Below are positions 1 through 11,490 of a DNA stretch of 64,000 nt, piece after piece. How positions within the stretch are numbered: the stretch's first letter is position 1; each line of letters starts with the position of its first letter. Source of the DNA: Prosapia bicincta (taxonomy: Eukaryota > Arthropoda > Insecta > Hemiptera > Cercopidae); contig JBAIZL010000003.1 in NCBI GenBank assembly GCA_036971475.1, positions 85,330,542-85,394,541 on the forward strand, in the 5' to 3' direction. The notes beneath the pieces were generated by a model. The model was not told the DNA's origin, ran no database searches, and was given only the letters and a program-made list of their open reading frames with translations. A program made the position numbers and the translations under genes.

Positions 1-183
1 TTTTCTACAATAATCATAACTTCTTTTAACAGATTACTCTAAATATTTTACTGACAATAAAAATGTCCATCAGGATATAAGGAAGGATAAAAATTTTTGC
101 GGTTAAAAGGTTTTATTGAAAAGATTATTTATTTATTAAATATAACGCCACAGTTGCCTAACGTAATCCTCCATCACCCCTTC

Positions 184-771
184 AGACCGCGGACATACAG
201 AAAGCAACACGACGTAAACTTGAGTTGCTGTTAGAAATCTTGCTAGTCGATTTACACGGTTGTTCATATAAAGTTGCTAGTTTAGTTGTCAGTTATGACG
301 TCATCAGAGGAAAATTGTCTATATTTTAAGAAAGGAACTACAAAAACTTTAAAAAAAAGGACAATTCAGTGTAGGCCTACACCTTTATAACGTTATTCGA
401 GAGAAACAAAGTCAATATATTGCTGTGCAAATTTCACAAAATTGCCCAGAATCTTGACCAGAACCAGCAATATTTTGTTTTTCTGACATACTATAGCAGT
501 ATAATAAAACACTATTTTAAGAAACAGAAACACAAAAAATAAAAATAAAAATATTATTATTGTAATACGGGAGGATACTTGAGAAACGCACACACAACAC
601 AACAAATACAACTGGCAACTGAGAAACTGAGCAACGAGTTTACTACATTCCGTGACTGGAGCAGCTCTAGTTTTCTACGAATATGTGCATGCAACTCTGT
701 ATGCTGTGAAAAAGCAACTCAAGTTTGTGTTGCGTTGCCGTCACCAGTTGCCTTCTGTATGTCCGCGGTCT
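184..771. mobile_element. MITE with 18-bp terminal inverted repeats
   Basis: The left end agaccgcggacatacag reappears as its reverse complement at the right end (ctgtatgtccgcggtct), giving a 588-bp unit. The match may continue imperfectly a few bases outward. Inside both ends the pentamer GTTGC/GCAAC recurs many times, an arrangement typical of transposase-binding subterminal repeats. There is no transposase reading frame, so the element is non-autonomous. I could not identify a clean target-site duplication, so I do not assign a superfamily. Confidence 0.7.
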
Positions 772-950
772 AAGAGGTTTGCATAAATTATTATAACCAT
801 TATTTTGCATCTATACGCTAGAGCAATAAATAATTTCCAAAAATACTAATCCAACATTTCTAAATTTGTCCATTTCCCTGTAAGAGATGCCAGTTTGCGG
901 CCAGTTTTTTTTTACTAATTCAATTCCTTACAATAGGTCACACTCTCCCT

Positions 951-970
951 ATATATATATATATATATAT
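951..970. repeat. (TA)n microsatellite
   Basis: A short run of alternating T and A. Confidence 0.9.
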
Positions 971-984
971 TTTATACACACTAT

Positions 985-1375
985 CAGTCGTTCATAAAAT
1001 ATTTTTTATTCATCCACTCAAGTTTAAATTAATTTTGTATAACCTTTGGTAGAAGACACTTGATGGTAATACAGTGTTTTACAAATATTAATTCATTAAA
1101 TAAATTTAATAATGAATTTTAGTATTATATGTAGAAAAACATTTCATAAAAGGGAGAAGGTGTGCAATTTAGTTAATTCGCCCAATTACGTTTAAAATAA
1201 GTGATAACATATGATTTCAGAGAACAGCTGATTTTATGTTTACAGGCTATGCGAGACAACAGCTGTATTAACTCATAAGTTACATTATTTTATACTAATT
1301 GTAGTTAACTCAAATAAAATTTTTCTTTGTGAATTTAAGTAGGAATGGACTTTTTTTTATTATATTACTTGCTTT
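985..1375 (-). repeat. Dispersed repeat family D, copy 1 (no tRNA-like part)
   Basis: This segment aligns by eye over its whole length with 27690-28150: ttattcatccactcaag, then cttgatggtaatacag, then cagctgattttatg, ending in aagtaggaat. Its two ends also match, in reverse complement, the ends of the copies at 32.3-32.8 and 59.1-59.85 kb, but the middle is different. Orientation is set by the tRNA-like box in those two copies. No coding capacity is visible. Confidence 0.65.
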
Positions 1376-3109
1376 TAATTCCTTTCAAGATGAAATTATT
1401 TATAAACGAAGTTTGCTAGAAAATATCTTGATTATAACTTGTAATATTGTCCGTAAACTTTCAAAAAACAATGATTTCCCATCGGTCGTAACTTGCTATT
1501 TAAGGTCAAAGTGTTTGAATGAGGTCTCTCAAGTGCACCACTTTACTTACAGAGTGCAGTATTGTTATTCTAATTATTAATTGTATTTTGCCTTGTACCC
1601 TTAGAGAATTTATGTTGGAATTGTTTTAGATTGATCGCTTTGTTAATAGAGGTTAATATTTCTACTGTTAAGGTAAATATCCTGGAACATTCATTTCTTC
1701 TTTTACTCCGAATACGTTATCATAAAAATAATCGGTTTATAAACTTTTTAAAATATTTAGGTCTATTTGTTACAAGTATAACTTTGCTAAGAACAAAACT
1801 GAAGCTGATAACTTCTACTTTTCTACTCTCAACTCTTCGCTTTTACGTTCACTTGCAATTGTCACAATTAAACTTTTTCTTTTCTCTTTGAATTCAAATA
1901 ACGTTTTACCTTATACATATTAACAATTTAGCACTACACTTCAACTTCCATTCCCTCTCTAAAATTGCAACAAATTTTCAAAGTTCAATTGTTTTCTATA
2001 GAAGCTTGCTATAAGGGACTTATAAAACTCACAGCCAGTCCAAGTTACAAGTCTTTTCAACGATTAGTGACTTTCCGTATAAAAAGTAAATAGGGTTTTC
2101 CAACAATACTTTATGTTCAAGACGTTATTGTTGTACTTTCAGTTAACTTAACAATGAACTTTCCCTTTTTGTGTAGCGTTGAAATCTATTTTAACGTTTC
2201 GATATCTTGAAAGTATGTTGTAATTATAAGAACAGCTATCTGTTTTATGTGTTATTTAAAGGAGTAGGTCTTGCTGTGTTAGAGTAGAAGCATATCCAAA
2301 ATTATTTCTATAATTTCGTAGCAACCCAATGAACTTAAAACTTAAATAATTTTAACAGTAAAGTATTTTTACAGTTTAAAACTTTATACTTACTTAATTA
2401 TAGATTAAATTAGTATGAGTAAATAGATACAGATTTCAAACTCTGTAATAATTGAATTATTATAATTTACAACGAAAATTCTTGCAATCAGAATACAAAT
2501 TAAAACTTACTAGGTAAGTAAAGAAATTGGTTAAAAGTTACACTGTTTGGTCACTATATGGAAAAACTCCTTCGAAAAGCGCAGTGGTACCTAGCTTAAC
2601 AACGTTTTCTAGTGGTCATCTAAGACTAAGTATGGTTGCATATTACACTAGAAAACCTTTTGTCTTATAACATTAAATAAAAATATCCAATTGCCAGTAG
2701 TAAAGTATTGAAAACCTAAGTAGGATTAGGAGATTACAAAATGCCCTGGTTAGGGCCGGTCATGTCAGATCATGTACTTGATATAGAATACTCTTCATTG
2801 GGATAGGTCCCGACACAAGGCCTCATACTAAGGGTAGGGAAAAGTATTACAACGTATGACATGGTCGTATACCTAAGGCAGTGTGTAACTTGCTGCAATG
2901 ATGAAAAACTAATATTCTCACTATAAATAAATTATACTCGATACGTTTTATTTTAACTGGGAGTTTAGATCCTAATTTGTGTATATTACTTAAACTATTT
3001 ATTTTAATAGTTTTTAGAAATATGACGCAAAGCTTCAAAGTTGAAAAATAAAATTAGCGTCTCTTGTAATCACAGACGAATTAAAGTTTTAATTAAAAAT
3101 TGTATTCAT
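1376..3109. other. AT-rich intergenic stretch, nothing recognised
   Basis: Short frames in this stretch (for example 1631-1891) have no recognisable motif and the composition of random AT-rich DNA. I see no tandem repeat, inverted repeat or promoter of note. Confidence 0.5.
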
Positions 3110-3850
3110 GTTTGAATACAGTTTTCTGACTTTCCTAACGTAATTGTTTTCTGTTGACGCGTTTTGGAATGACTCCATTTTCAAACCTTAAATCGTACTT
3201 CAGTCTCTTAACTATCATCGTTCGGCTGACTAATTTGAAACTCTTAATATAATCATCTTCATTTCTGTTGGGAATATTTCTATATATTTATATACAGTTT
3301 TCTGCCTTTCCTAACGTTACAATAATTTTTTCTGTTGGCGCGTTTCGGAGTGACTCCATTTTTAAAACTTAAATCGTACTCTTAGTTGGGGAAGGCAGAA
3401 AACTGTACTCAAATACATAGACATTGTCCTAACTCAAATGAAGATATTAAGAATTTCAAGTTAGTCTGCCGAACGATGATAGTTAAAAGACTAAAGTACG
3501 ATTTAAGGTTTGAAAATGGAGTCAATCCGAAACGCGTCAACAGAAGAAAATATTTTAACGTTAGGAAAGGCAGAAAACTGTACTCAAATACATAGACATT
3601 GTCCTAACAGAAATGAAGATATTAAGAATTTCAAGTTAGTCTGCCGAACGATGATAGTTAAAAGACTAAAGTACGATTTGAGGTTTGAAAATGGAGTCAA
3701 TCCGAAACGCGTAAAAAAAAATATTTTAACGTTAGAAAACTGTACTAAAATATATAGAAATATTCCTAACAAAAGTGAAGATGTTTATATTGATGATTTC
3801 AAAAATTGTATACTTAAATACTTGAACACTATTATGCACAGTTAGACAGT
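3110..3850. repeat. Inverted and tandem 175-bp repeat units with hammerhead-like relics
   Basis: About two units lie in reverse orientation (3110-3385), followed by two and a half units in forward orientation (3386-3850), meeting near 3385. The forward period is 175 bp (cagaaaactg at 3396 and 3571). Each unit contains a GGAG-TCA-CTCC-like hairpin directly followed by GAAACGCGT (around 3156, 3337, 3510 and 3690). This is the stem II, GAAA and palindromic stem III order of the ribozymes elsewhere in the window. The upstream core reads TTGAAAA instead of CTGANGA, so these would be dead relics. The 111-codon frame at 3510-3845 simply reads through the repeats and matches no protein family I know. 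Confidence 0.65.
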
Positions 3851-4121
3851 AAAACATCATACAATTATATGTGACAGTTGTCTATAGCAGGACTTAATTG
3901 TAGTTTTTTGAAGAATCGTTTTAGGAGATGTTTCCGATTGTAAACTCAAAGCGTAAACTTGCTATTATAGGGACATATCATATATCAATATACGTTCAAG
4001 TGTTAATGACTAAATTAGTAGCCCAACTTGAATAGCTATTGATGATTTTGACTTAGTCGTTAAAACGTGTTTGAGATATAAATTGATCGTGGGTCGGTGT
4101 GCGTTATTTAATTGCTAGAAG

Positions 4122-4206
4122 TATATATAAAAGTCGTCCCGTACTTAGTCAAAGTGAAACGCAATCGGGTTGAGTTGTCCAGGGGTTGAGTTTCGAAGTT
4201 CAGGTA
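4122..4206 (+). promoter_or_regulatory. TATA/initiator core promoter with possible first exon
   Basis: TATATAAAAG at 4124-4133 is followed about 27 bases later by TCAAAG (A at 4151), which resembles an arthropod initiator. The next 50 bases end in CAG|GTAACA (4201-4206), a good splice donor. A matching acceptor, a pyrimidine-rich tract ending in TTTACAG, lies at 4319, giving a possible 116-bp intron. No conserved protein follows, so this could equally be the promoter of a decayed transposon or a non-coding transcript. Confidence 0.35.
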
Positions 4207-4436
4207 ACAAAATTAATTGCAATAATTAAGGCAGCTTGACAAAGGGAAAGTCAGTCGTTAATGTAGAGCCCTCGGTCATTACGTCCGAGTAGAGGCTACT
4301 GTTCCCTTGCAATTTACAGGAATTTATTGAATTTTGCTTTCATTTTAATTTTGGAACAAAGATTTTAGTAAAGTTTATATTAATATAACGTGTTTGCTTC
4401 TTAGAAAACACTCGTTTTAATATTATCATAACAACA

Positions 4437-4496
4437 ATGACTTTACTCGTAGTTCTTGTGTTGCACATCTTGATATTTTTTAAACTAATTTTTTAA
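4437..4496 (+). CDS. Tiny hydrophobic reading frame downstream of promoter-like unit
   Basis: A 19-codon frame in a good start context (acaacaATGA) encodes MTLLVVLVLHILIFFKLIF. It is almost entirely hydrophobic and looks like a signal peptide or a single membrane segment. It is the first ATG frame after the candidate acceptor at 4319. It may be a short peptide, the start of a secreted protein whose next exon lies elsewhere, or chance in T-rich DNA. I do not recognise it. Confidence 0.15.
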   Translation: MTLLVVLVLHILIFFKLIF

Positions 4497-4969
4497 ATAT
4501 TACTTTTCAAAAAAACACTATCTACTGATATATTTCAGCAGACGCCTTTCCCAGTAGGTCAGGGCATTATTTTAACCCTGTGAGTCACGGACAAGTCTCC
4601 CATTTGTGAATTGTATGACGTTTTCGAGTTTTGTTTGTTGTGGTGTGTATAGTTTGGTATTAAGTGTGTCTTTCTGTGTGTATAACGTTTTAATGTTGTT
4701 TTTAATGTATAATATTTGCGCCAAAAGTAGTAATTTAAAAAACCTTAAGATGTAAAACACAAAAACTGTAAGTTTTTTTATATGGTTCGGCGAACCAAGA
4801 CTATCAACGAGTACATACGGACCAAGCTCAGAGTAACCTCTACATCACAACAAAAAAATGGATCACACCAGACATAACACCTAAATATGAACACATTAAA
4901 ATTAAATCAAACACTATATCAATACATAAAACGGCAAAACAAGTGTAAAGGTTATAACTAGGGATGGGC

Positions 4970-5950
4970 CGATTCCTAAAATTTTCGATTCCGATTCCGA
5001 TTCTAAAATTTTCCGTTCGATTCTCGATTCTTTAGTCGATTCTCGATTCTTTCTAGTTATATTAGCTTACATTCTAGTTCTCTAATAATTAATTTAGTTA
5101 ACATTTTGGTCATATGGCAAAACCTTTTAAAAGTGTGGCTACACAAAACCATCAACCTTGATTTATCAATAGGAATTTTTCTTTAACATAAAAACATTCA
5201 GATAAAAGTAATGACTTATTTTAAAGTTAAAAATGTGAACTTTACTTATTTTATGATGTTTGAAAAAATCCCTAAGCCTATTTACATTGTCTCCTAAACA
5301 AAACAAATATTAAAAACAAACGAACAACATAAAAAGTAAAAAAATAATACAAATAGGATAGTGTTTAATATTTAAAAGTCTGGCAGGTAATGTACATTTC
5401 TGTTCAAAAACACAAGGATTTGAACACGTTGTGGGTCAAGCTAGTTTCATCGCTAGTCACATATAGCTCCTGAAGTTGAGAAAGGTTTTTCAGAAAACAC
5501 TGTCGCGAGTGGGCAGACAGGTATTTTATTGCCATTGCATTTAAATGAGGGTATTTGGCACTTTGTACTGCCAAATACTTCCCAACATCACAATCTGGAC
5601 TGGCTAATGGTTCCCCCAGATAATTGTTTACTTCTTCTTCTACTGTCAATTCCCCTGGGGTACCTTCTTCCCCAACATTCTGGATTAGTGGGGCATACTT
5701 TCTCCACATCTGTTGGGACCTTTTTTTCTGCAGGTGTGTTGAACAAGTGCAACTGATTCAGACCTATTTTGTATTTATTACTCAATCCCAGTTGATTTTT
5801 AACCGACTATCACTTGTAGGTCCTGTGTCTGAGGATAAAGTTTCTTCAAGTATAGATCTTTTTTGTTGATAAATTTGGGCAAAATGAATGTTGTTTAAGT
5901 GCTTTTTCATATTTGATATATTATGTGGTTTTCCACCGTCAGTTTCTGTT
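4970..5950 (-). pseudogene. Broken hAT transposon: BED-finger end and dimerisation domain
   Basis: On the minus strand, 5945-5815 encodes GKPHNISNMKKHLNNIH, the helix half of a BED zinc finger. Then 5709-5500 encodes EVNNYLGEP and KYPHLNAMAIKYLSA, the start of the hAT C-terminal dimerisation domain. One base shift later the frame continues as LATVFSEKPFSTSGAICD and LDPQRVQILVFLNRNVHYLP, with three stops between the two blocks. This is the domain's diagnostic end, down to about 5378. The catalytic middle is missing. The left border at 4972, tagggatgggccgattcc, resembles the CAGGGATGGGC terminal repeats of hAT elements. No right terminal repeat was found. This is a clear fossil of a DNA transposon with no working enzyme. 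Confidence 0.8.
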
Positions 5951-7323
5951 AACCGTCATCGAATTAACGCGACGGCCAGTACCCTGAACCGATACCGTCG
6001 GGCCTCTTAACGCTTTATGTTTATTAGTACTACTCAGCTGGTGTTGCTACTTTTGGAAAAATTAAGACACAGTATTTAACAACAAGCTTCACACTACTTA
6101 CAGATGTATTTACGATGGTTTTTGTTTGATAGATAAACGCCGACGGGATTAAAAACATGATGTTATTCTAAGAGCTTTTTGTCCGCAGTTACGGGCCGAC
6201 ACACATATTTGTTATAACGTTTTGTAATGATTTTCACTACTGTTTTCAAAATTTCACAAAACCTTAAAAGTAAGTCGGAAATATTGACTAAATATTTAGT
6301 TGTAAAATAATCCTTTAAAACGGACTTTGTGAAAGTTAAGTACAAACATTGATACACTTAGGTAAACTCAACCTTACTAGGAAGTAAATTATAACGTAAA
6401 TTCCTTAACAAGTAAATTATTTGGTGTTAAAACTTTTACTTAATATGAATCTTGGATAGTATTTACTGGACCTGTAGCATTACTTATCAGAGAGAGAATA
6501 TATTACACTTTAGTTCTATATTCAAAATATTTATAAACTCACAAGTCAATCACATGTGACACGTTTACGTGTCTTAGTGATAGGCGCAAACACACTTTTA
6601 ACACCAGTCAGTTTATTATTTGGGTAGCCGGGACATGAAATTATGGTTTTGTTGTTTCTTGCTAACACAAGACACAAAAAATATCACAACAGTGTTGCAC
6701 AGATAATAATATTTAATTAAATCAAAAACAATGTCGGGTCAATTGGTCCGACGGAGTTTATTTACGTTTCATTTACGGTAGGAAAAAACTATGTTGGTCC
6801 GACGCGTATTTTTATAAATATTATGATGAGAAACGTATATTCATACTTAGATATCATAGGGGAACAAAGTATAAGAACACATGATTTAAAAATGAGCTTA
6901 AAATATTTTGGCAATTCTCTATGAAAACGCGATATTATGGCAGGCAGCTAAAGTATTAAGGTACAGTGACGCGTTCGCTTTGTTTGTTAAACTACACGAA
7001 CTATTTCACCTGTAAGTTTATATTACTGTACATTATTTTGCTACATTTGTAGCTACTGTGCGGATCTGTTTATCATGTAATAAATAGTTTCATTTGCTAT
7101 TACAATCGTGTTTATTTTCTTTTCGCTCCGAAATATATTACATTACTGTGAGAGTGATATCCGTCTATAATGTAATTTATTGAGGTTAAGTTTCGGAGGA
7201 ATAATACGGTGTTTCTGTTATCCGTCTATTCGCTCAACCATCATGGCCACGGTTAATCGGGTTTTTGCTGTACTTTTTTGTGTTTTGATCTGACATCTAT
7301 AAATCAGTGGCAGTAAGACACGT

Positions 7324-7379
<56 letters not shown>

Positions 7380-8550
7380 CGAACCCGCTCTAGTGAGAGA
7401 GAGAGAGAGACGAGCGATGTCAAACGACCAGAAATGGTTACGATCTTGATTGCTGTTGCTTCATAAATAATATTATTTTCGTTTACTTAAATCATTTAAT
7501 TCATTCAAATCAAGCAATACATAAATAAGATAAGTTAAATTATAATAAAATGACTCTATATGTATATATAAAATTTAGTACTTGTTTGTCTTGATTGTGT
7601 TAATCAGTAAAGTGTTGTATAAAATGTTATTGTAATGAATCTAAATATTTTTCTTATAAGTACGTGATATTGCCGTTTCCTCAATGTTTAATAATAAAAT
7701 AATTTTGTTTTAAATGTATGTTTTTAAACATACTGTATTCTGTTAATAAACTATTTCTTTAATTAAAATGTATTCAATTATGTTCGATTGTGATTTGTAA
7801 ATAGTCATAACATTATATAACTGTATGGGTGACAAAATAAGAATTATGGCTGTGCATAAGAGTTGTAACGCTTTTAGTTAAATTCTTAAGGAATGTAGAT
7901 GTTAATTATTGCAATTGTCTGTTATATAATTAATTAATTGTCGTGCAAAGTCAAGAATTAAATTGAACTTAAGAATGGTGCATTCAATAAATTCACCAAT
8001 AATTTCAAATTAAAATAAATCCAATTTTAATACACAAATTACACAAAAGAGACAAAGAAAGGAAAATACACTTGAAACGTTTACACTGTTTTTAGATCTG
8101 ATTTTACATTCTTTTAACATGTTATTGTGTTGATTATTTAGTGAAGAAACATTTCTTGACAGAAAATAAAATAATTAAGGACACTTTTAAATACTTTTAC
8201 ACATCTGATAAATTATTTTAAATTAAATTAAAACTGTTAAAATAAAAAAAAAAATCATTTTTGCTACGCCCCATCTTGCGACAGGTTTTTGGTTCGGCGA
8301 TCAGAAAATAAGAGAAAGTTTCAGCACTTACGCAGCGACTCCCGACCTTCTGCGCAAATCTCCGGCGCTAAAAATCAGGCTTGTGGATATCATATCTCAA
8401 CCAGTATTGCTATGCAAAGAATTATAATTTACAAAATTGTTTTTAATTTTTATTTTTAAATTAATATCTTGGATTGTTTTCTGATGCTGCTGTAATATGT
8501 ATCATTTTCCCCTAAATTAATGTTACAGAGTAAATTATTGTAATAATAAT
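5951..8550. other. Intergenic stretch, only simple repeats recognised
   Basis: Apart from the GA block at 7327-7377 I see no gene. Frames such as 6163-6357 lack motifs. Near 6730-6810 the phrase ttggtccgacg occurs twice within about 65 bases, suggesting a small decayed repeat. Confidence 0.5.
7327..7377. repeat. (GA)n microsatellite
   Basis: Twenty-five GA units, followed by a shorter GA run at 7395-7410. Confidence 0.95.
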
Positions 8551-8552
8551 TA

Positions 8553-9217
8553 CAGTAGAGTCTCGAAAATCCGAGTCCCTATTTTCCGAGCTTCCGTTAA
8601 ATTCGAGCCTTTAATTGAACCTATTTTATCTATCTGAAAGGAAACTATTCGGGCGTCCAAAAAATGTTTATAGCTATAAAAAACGCGAAGGAAATAATTT
8701 ATGGTTTCAAAATATGTTTTTATCAATGAGTTATGTTTTTCTCTCCTGTTGTTCATTCTGTTGTATCACTCAGTTCACTAGTGTTCTACAGATTGGTGTA
8801 ATATCACATTTCAACAGGTGTGTTTAAATGTCCCTATTAGCTAGGTTTAGATGTCTGACAGAAGGTCAATGGGCCATTAATATATTTATTTATTTACACT
8901 GTAAGTTTCGACAGTCGACAAATATCCCTTAGAAACACAAATGTCTATTCTTATGTGTGACATATCAGAAAATAAACTCTCTTGAAGGAAACAAATCAAT
9001 CAAACAATGACGACACGTCATGATTAGTTGGACTGGTTTTTATTCCCTGCTATTAATTAATCCGGTTCGGGCTGTTGCCACATTGATCTGCATATGTGGT
9101 GTTTTACTGTATTAAGGTTCATCACAAAACTTATTTTATCAAATGCACAGAAACGTATTTCCGTGTAATCCGAGGGGGTCTCGGTCCCATTCACTTCGAA
9201 TTATCGACACTAAACTG
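8553..9217. mobile_element. Pogo/Tigger-like DNA element remnant
   Basis: The left end CAGTAGAGTCTCGAAAATCC and the reverse complement of the right end, CAGTTTAGTGTCGATAATTC, are diverged inverted repeats. Each is flanked by the dinucleotide TA (8551-8552 and 9218-9219). CAGT ends with a TA target duplication and 'TCGNNAATCCGA' phrases are typical of the pogo branch of Tc1/mariner. The 665-bp interior holds no readable transposase, so this is a non-autonomous or degraded copy. Confidence 0.55.
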
Positions 9218-9219
9218 TA

Positions 9220-10380
9220 TATCGAATTATATATTTATCCATTTATACTTATGGTATGTATAATATAATAAACAAGACGTTATTTACTTGTTATAATATG
9301 AAAAGTTTACAATAACCAATCGTGTCATGTATTATTGTAATAATAAACAATAAAAATAAAATTATGGGATAATTATTCGGTATGTAAAATATAAATTGAA
9401 GTGAAATTAAACTGAAAGTTTCAAATAGTTTCAATTAATTTAATAACTTCCTAACATCCAATCTGTAGATTCACTTTAAACGTGCAACATGTGTTCAAGA
9501 TACATCGGAAAAGCATTTTCCAAAAGAGTCGTAATGGATTTAAAACGCAATAAGGTCGAGATTATTGTTCCCTTAATTACCTTACGGCTACGTTTTGGAG
9601 CAAATAAAACTGTAGCTTAAGTCAGGGTTTGTTGCTTTAATTGTTTCAGGACCTAAGCCCTTTGCGAAGCACGATATCACGACATGCAAACCTGCGTATC
9701 CGAGTCTCAGCTGTTCGAGTTTGCCGAAAGAAACGTAACAGTGGCGTTTCATAAATGTTTGCACAGCCTTAGTGATATTAGATTGTTTTATTTGACTTTG
9801 TGCTTAAACTTGCAGTAAGTCTTATATACGCTGTTTTAGGTGATACCACCGTAAATAAGTAACTAGGCAAACGGTGGACTATTTTATTGGAAAAAGAACT
9901 TATAACCCACTAAAGGAGACGTTTGGAGACGTTGAAGCTGATGTTTAGTTTTATCATTGCAGACCAAAAACAGTTCTTTAAAGTTTGATTTATTATTTAC
10001 AAAAAAAGCGTAGAAAGTTATGTCATGACGAAGTCCGTTCTTGTTTATCTGAAAATTTTAAATTCTGCAAATTTTGTGATTTTTGAGAACAAATTGAAAC
10101 CGGTATATTTGTGTTCATTTTCCAACGTGATTGTATTAGTATTGTTTTGCAGGGACCGACTTTTTAATTAGTAATTATATATATTTTGAAAAAACGGCAA
10201 AATAAGATATGAAATAATTTTAAAAAAATTATATGTTTTTTTATATTGTTCTGAGCTTAGTTGGAAAAGAATTAAATCTGAAGTTTTAAAATTGTTAAGG
10301 TTTACGTTTTTGATTTCTTTTTTAGAATTTAAGGCGATCATCCACATTATGGCTACAATTGCCTGAGAGAGATAGCAAAT

Positions 10381-10382
<2 letters not shown>
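9220..10382. other. Intergenic stretch, nothing recognised
   Basis: AT-rich unique-looking DNA with no frame, repeat or hairpin that I can support. Confidence 0.5.
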
Positions 10383-10428
<46 letters not shown>

Positions 10429-10473
10429 AACTAAGTCAAAATACAATTTACAAGAATCATAATTGAATTTACA

Positions 10474-10518
10474 ATTCAAAGCTTTTCGTTGGCTAACAGT
10501 ACCAACATCATCAGGAAT
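10474..10518 (-). ncRNA. Hammerhead ribozyme (AAGCTT lineage), intact-looking
   Basis: Read on the minus strand: ATTC (stem I), CTGATGA, T, GTTGG-loop-CCAAC (stem II), GAAA, AAGCTT (a self-complementary three-pair stem III), U17, then GAAT closing stem I. Predicted cleavage lies between 10478 and 10477. All invariant core bases of a type I hammerhead are present. The cleavage triplet is UUU, which is permitted but usually slow. Stem III this short often works best as a dimer. It lies directly 3' of the PLE endonuclease remnant. Confidence 0.85.
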
Positions 10519-10674
10519 ATTAAACAATTAAAATTAACATATGTGCAAATTAGATCAAATAAATAGTTATGCCAAATTAATTACAATGTTGTTAAACTTT
10601 TATTTTGCTGTCCTAACATTACAAACACTGAATATAGTATCAAATTTAGATTTTACTTGTATTTGTTCATTTAT

Positions 10675-10935
10675 CAACTCATTATTAGTATTATATTTAT
10701 GTATTTCTAAAGCTTCATAAATATTCATTCTCAGGCCTTTGTGTAATTTCTTTTACAAGTATCTTATTATCTATATTAGGAAGTATGTGATTATTACTAA
10801 TACAATGACTAGAAAAATTAGATTTATAAATTTCTGGCTTTTTATATGCATTAAAATGCTCTTTATGTCTATCTTTAAGTTATTTCTTAGTTTGTCCTAT
10901 ATAAACTTTTTTACAATAATCACATTCTAATTTAT
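10675..10935 (-). pseudogene. PLE GIY-YIG endonuclease fragment, left arm, disrupted
   Basis: Reading leftward from the palindrome centre, the frame begins YKLECDYCKKVYIGQTKK, which includes the YIG half of the GIY-YIG motif and a CxxC-like pair, then meets a TAA stop. It resumes with LKDRHKEHFNAYKKPEIYKS and later shifts frame within the stretch equivalent to KEINKGLRMNIYEALEI of the right arm. The GIY half and all reverse transcriptase sequence are absent. This is a dead fragment, clearly PLE-like by motif order. Confidence 0.8.
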
Positions 10936-11237
10936 ATATAGGACAAACTAAGAAAAAACTTAAAGATAGATATAAAGAGCAATTTAATGCATATAAAAAG
11001 CCAGAAATTTATAAATCAAATTTTTCTAGTCATTGTATTAATAATAATCACATACTTCCTAATATAGATAATATGATACTTGTAAAAGAAATTAACAAAG
11101 GCCTGAGAATGAATATTTATGAAGCTTTAGAAATACATAAATATAATACTAATAATGAGTTGATAAATGAACAAATACAAGTAAAATCTAAATTTGATAA
11201 TATATTCAGTGTTTGTAATGTTAGCGCAGCAAAATAA
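10935..11237 (+). pseudogene. PLE GIY-YIG endonuclease C-terminus, right arm, open but truncated
   Basis: One hundred codons remain open to a TAA at 11235-11237: YIGQTKKKLKDRYKEQFNAY, then SNFSSHCINNNHILPNIDN, then KGLRMNIYEALEIHKY. The YIG motif, the arginine of KDR, the SxFSxHC..NxH block and the E of YEALEIHK match the order of GIY-YIG nuclease domains of Penelope-like elements. In a full element this domain nicks target DNA to prime reverse transcription. Here the start is cut off at the palindrome centre and no promoter or upstream RT is present, so it is a fossil. It is followed 82 bp later by a hammerhead motif. Confidence 0.85.
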
Positions 11238-11318
11238 AAGTTTAACAACATTGTAATTGATTTGGCATAACTATTTATTTGATCTAATTTCCACATATGT
11301 TAATTTTAATTGTTTAAT

Positions 11319-11363
11319 ATTCCTGATGATATTGGTACTGTTAGCCAAAGAAAAGCTTTGAAT
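11319..11363 (+). ncRNA. Hammerhead ribozyme (AAGCTT lineage), stem II weakened
   Basis: Mirror copy of the left-arm ribozyme: ATTC, CTGATGA at 11323-11329, GAAA at 11350-11353, AAGCTT, cleavage predicted after 11359, GAAT. Base changes in stem II (ATTGG facing CCAAA) remove one or two pairs, so activity is less likely than for the left arm. Confidence 0.7.
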
Positions 11364-11433
11364 TGTAAATTCAATTATAATTCTTGTTTGTATTTTGACT
11401 TAGTTCTTTATTAATTCACAAGTTTACATACTG

Positions 11434-11487
<54 letters not shown>

Positions 11488-11490
<3 letters not shown>

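Larger units (their letters stand above)
10383..11487. mobile_element. Head-to-head palindrome of two Penelope-like element 3' ends
   Basis: Two arms of about 500 bp meet at about 10930 and read outward as the same sequence: a GIY-YIG endonuclease end, roughly 80 bp of 3' sequence, a hammerhead motif, then a short tail. Left and right outer edges both abut (TA)n (10383-10425 and 11439-11487). The arms differ by scattered substitutions and small indels, so this is an ageing inverted pair rather than an assembly echo. PLE copies are commonly 5'-truncated and found in odd tandem or inverted arrangements, which fits. Confidence 0.85.
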
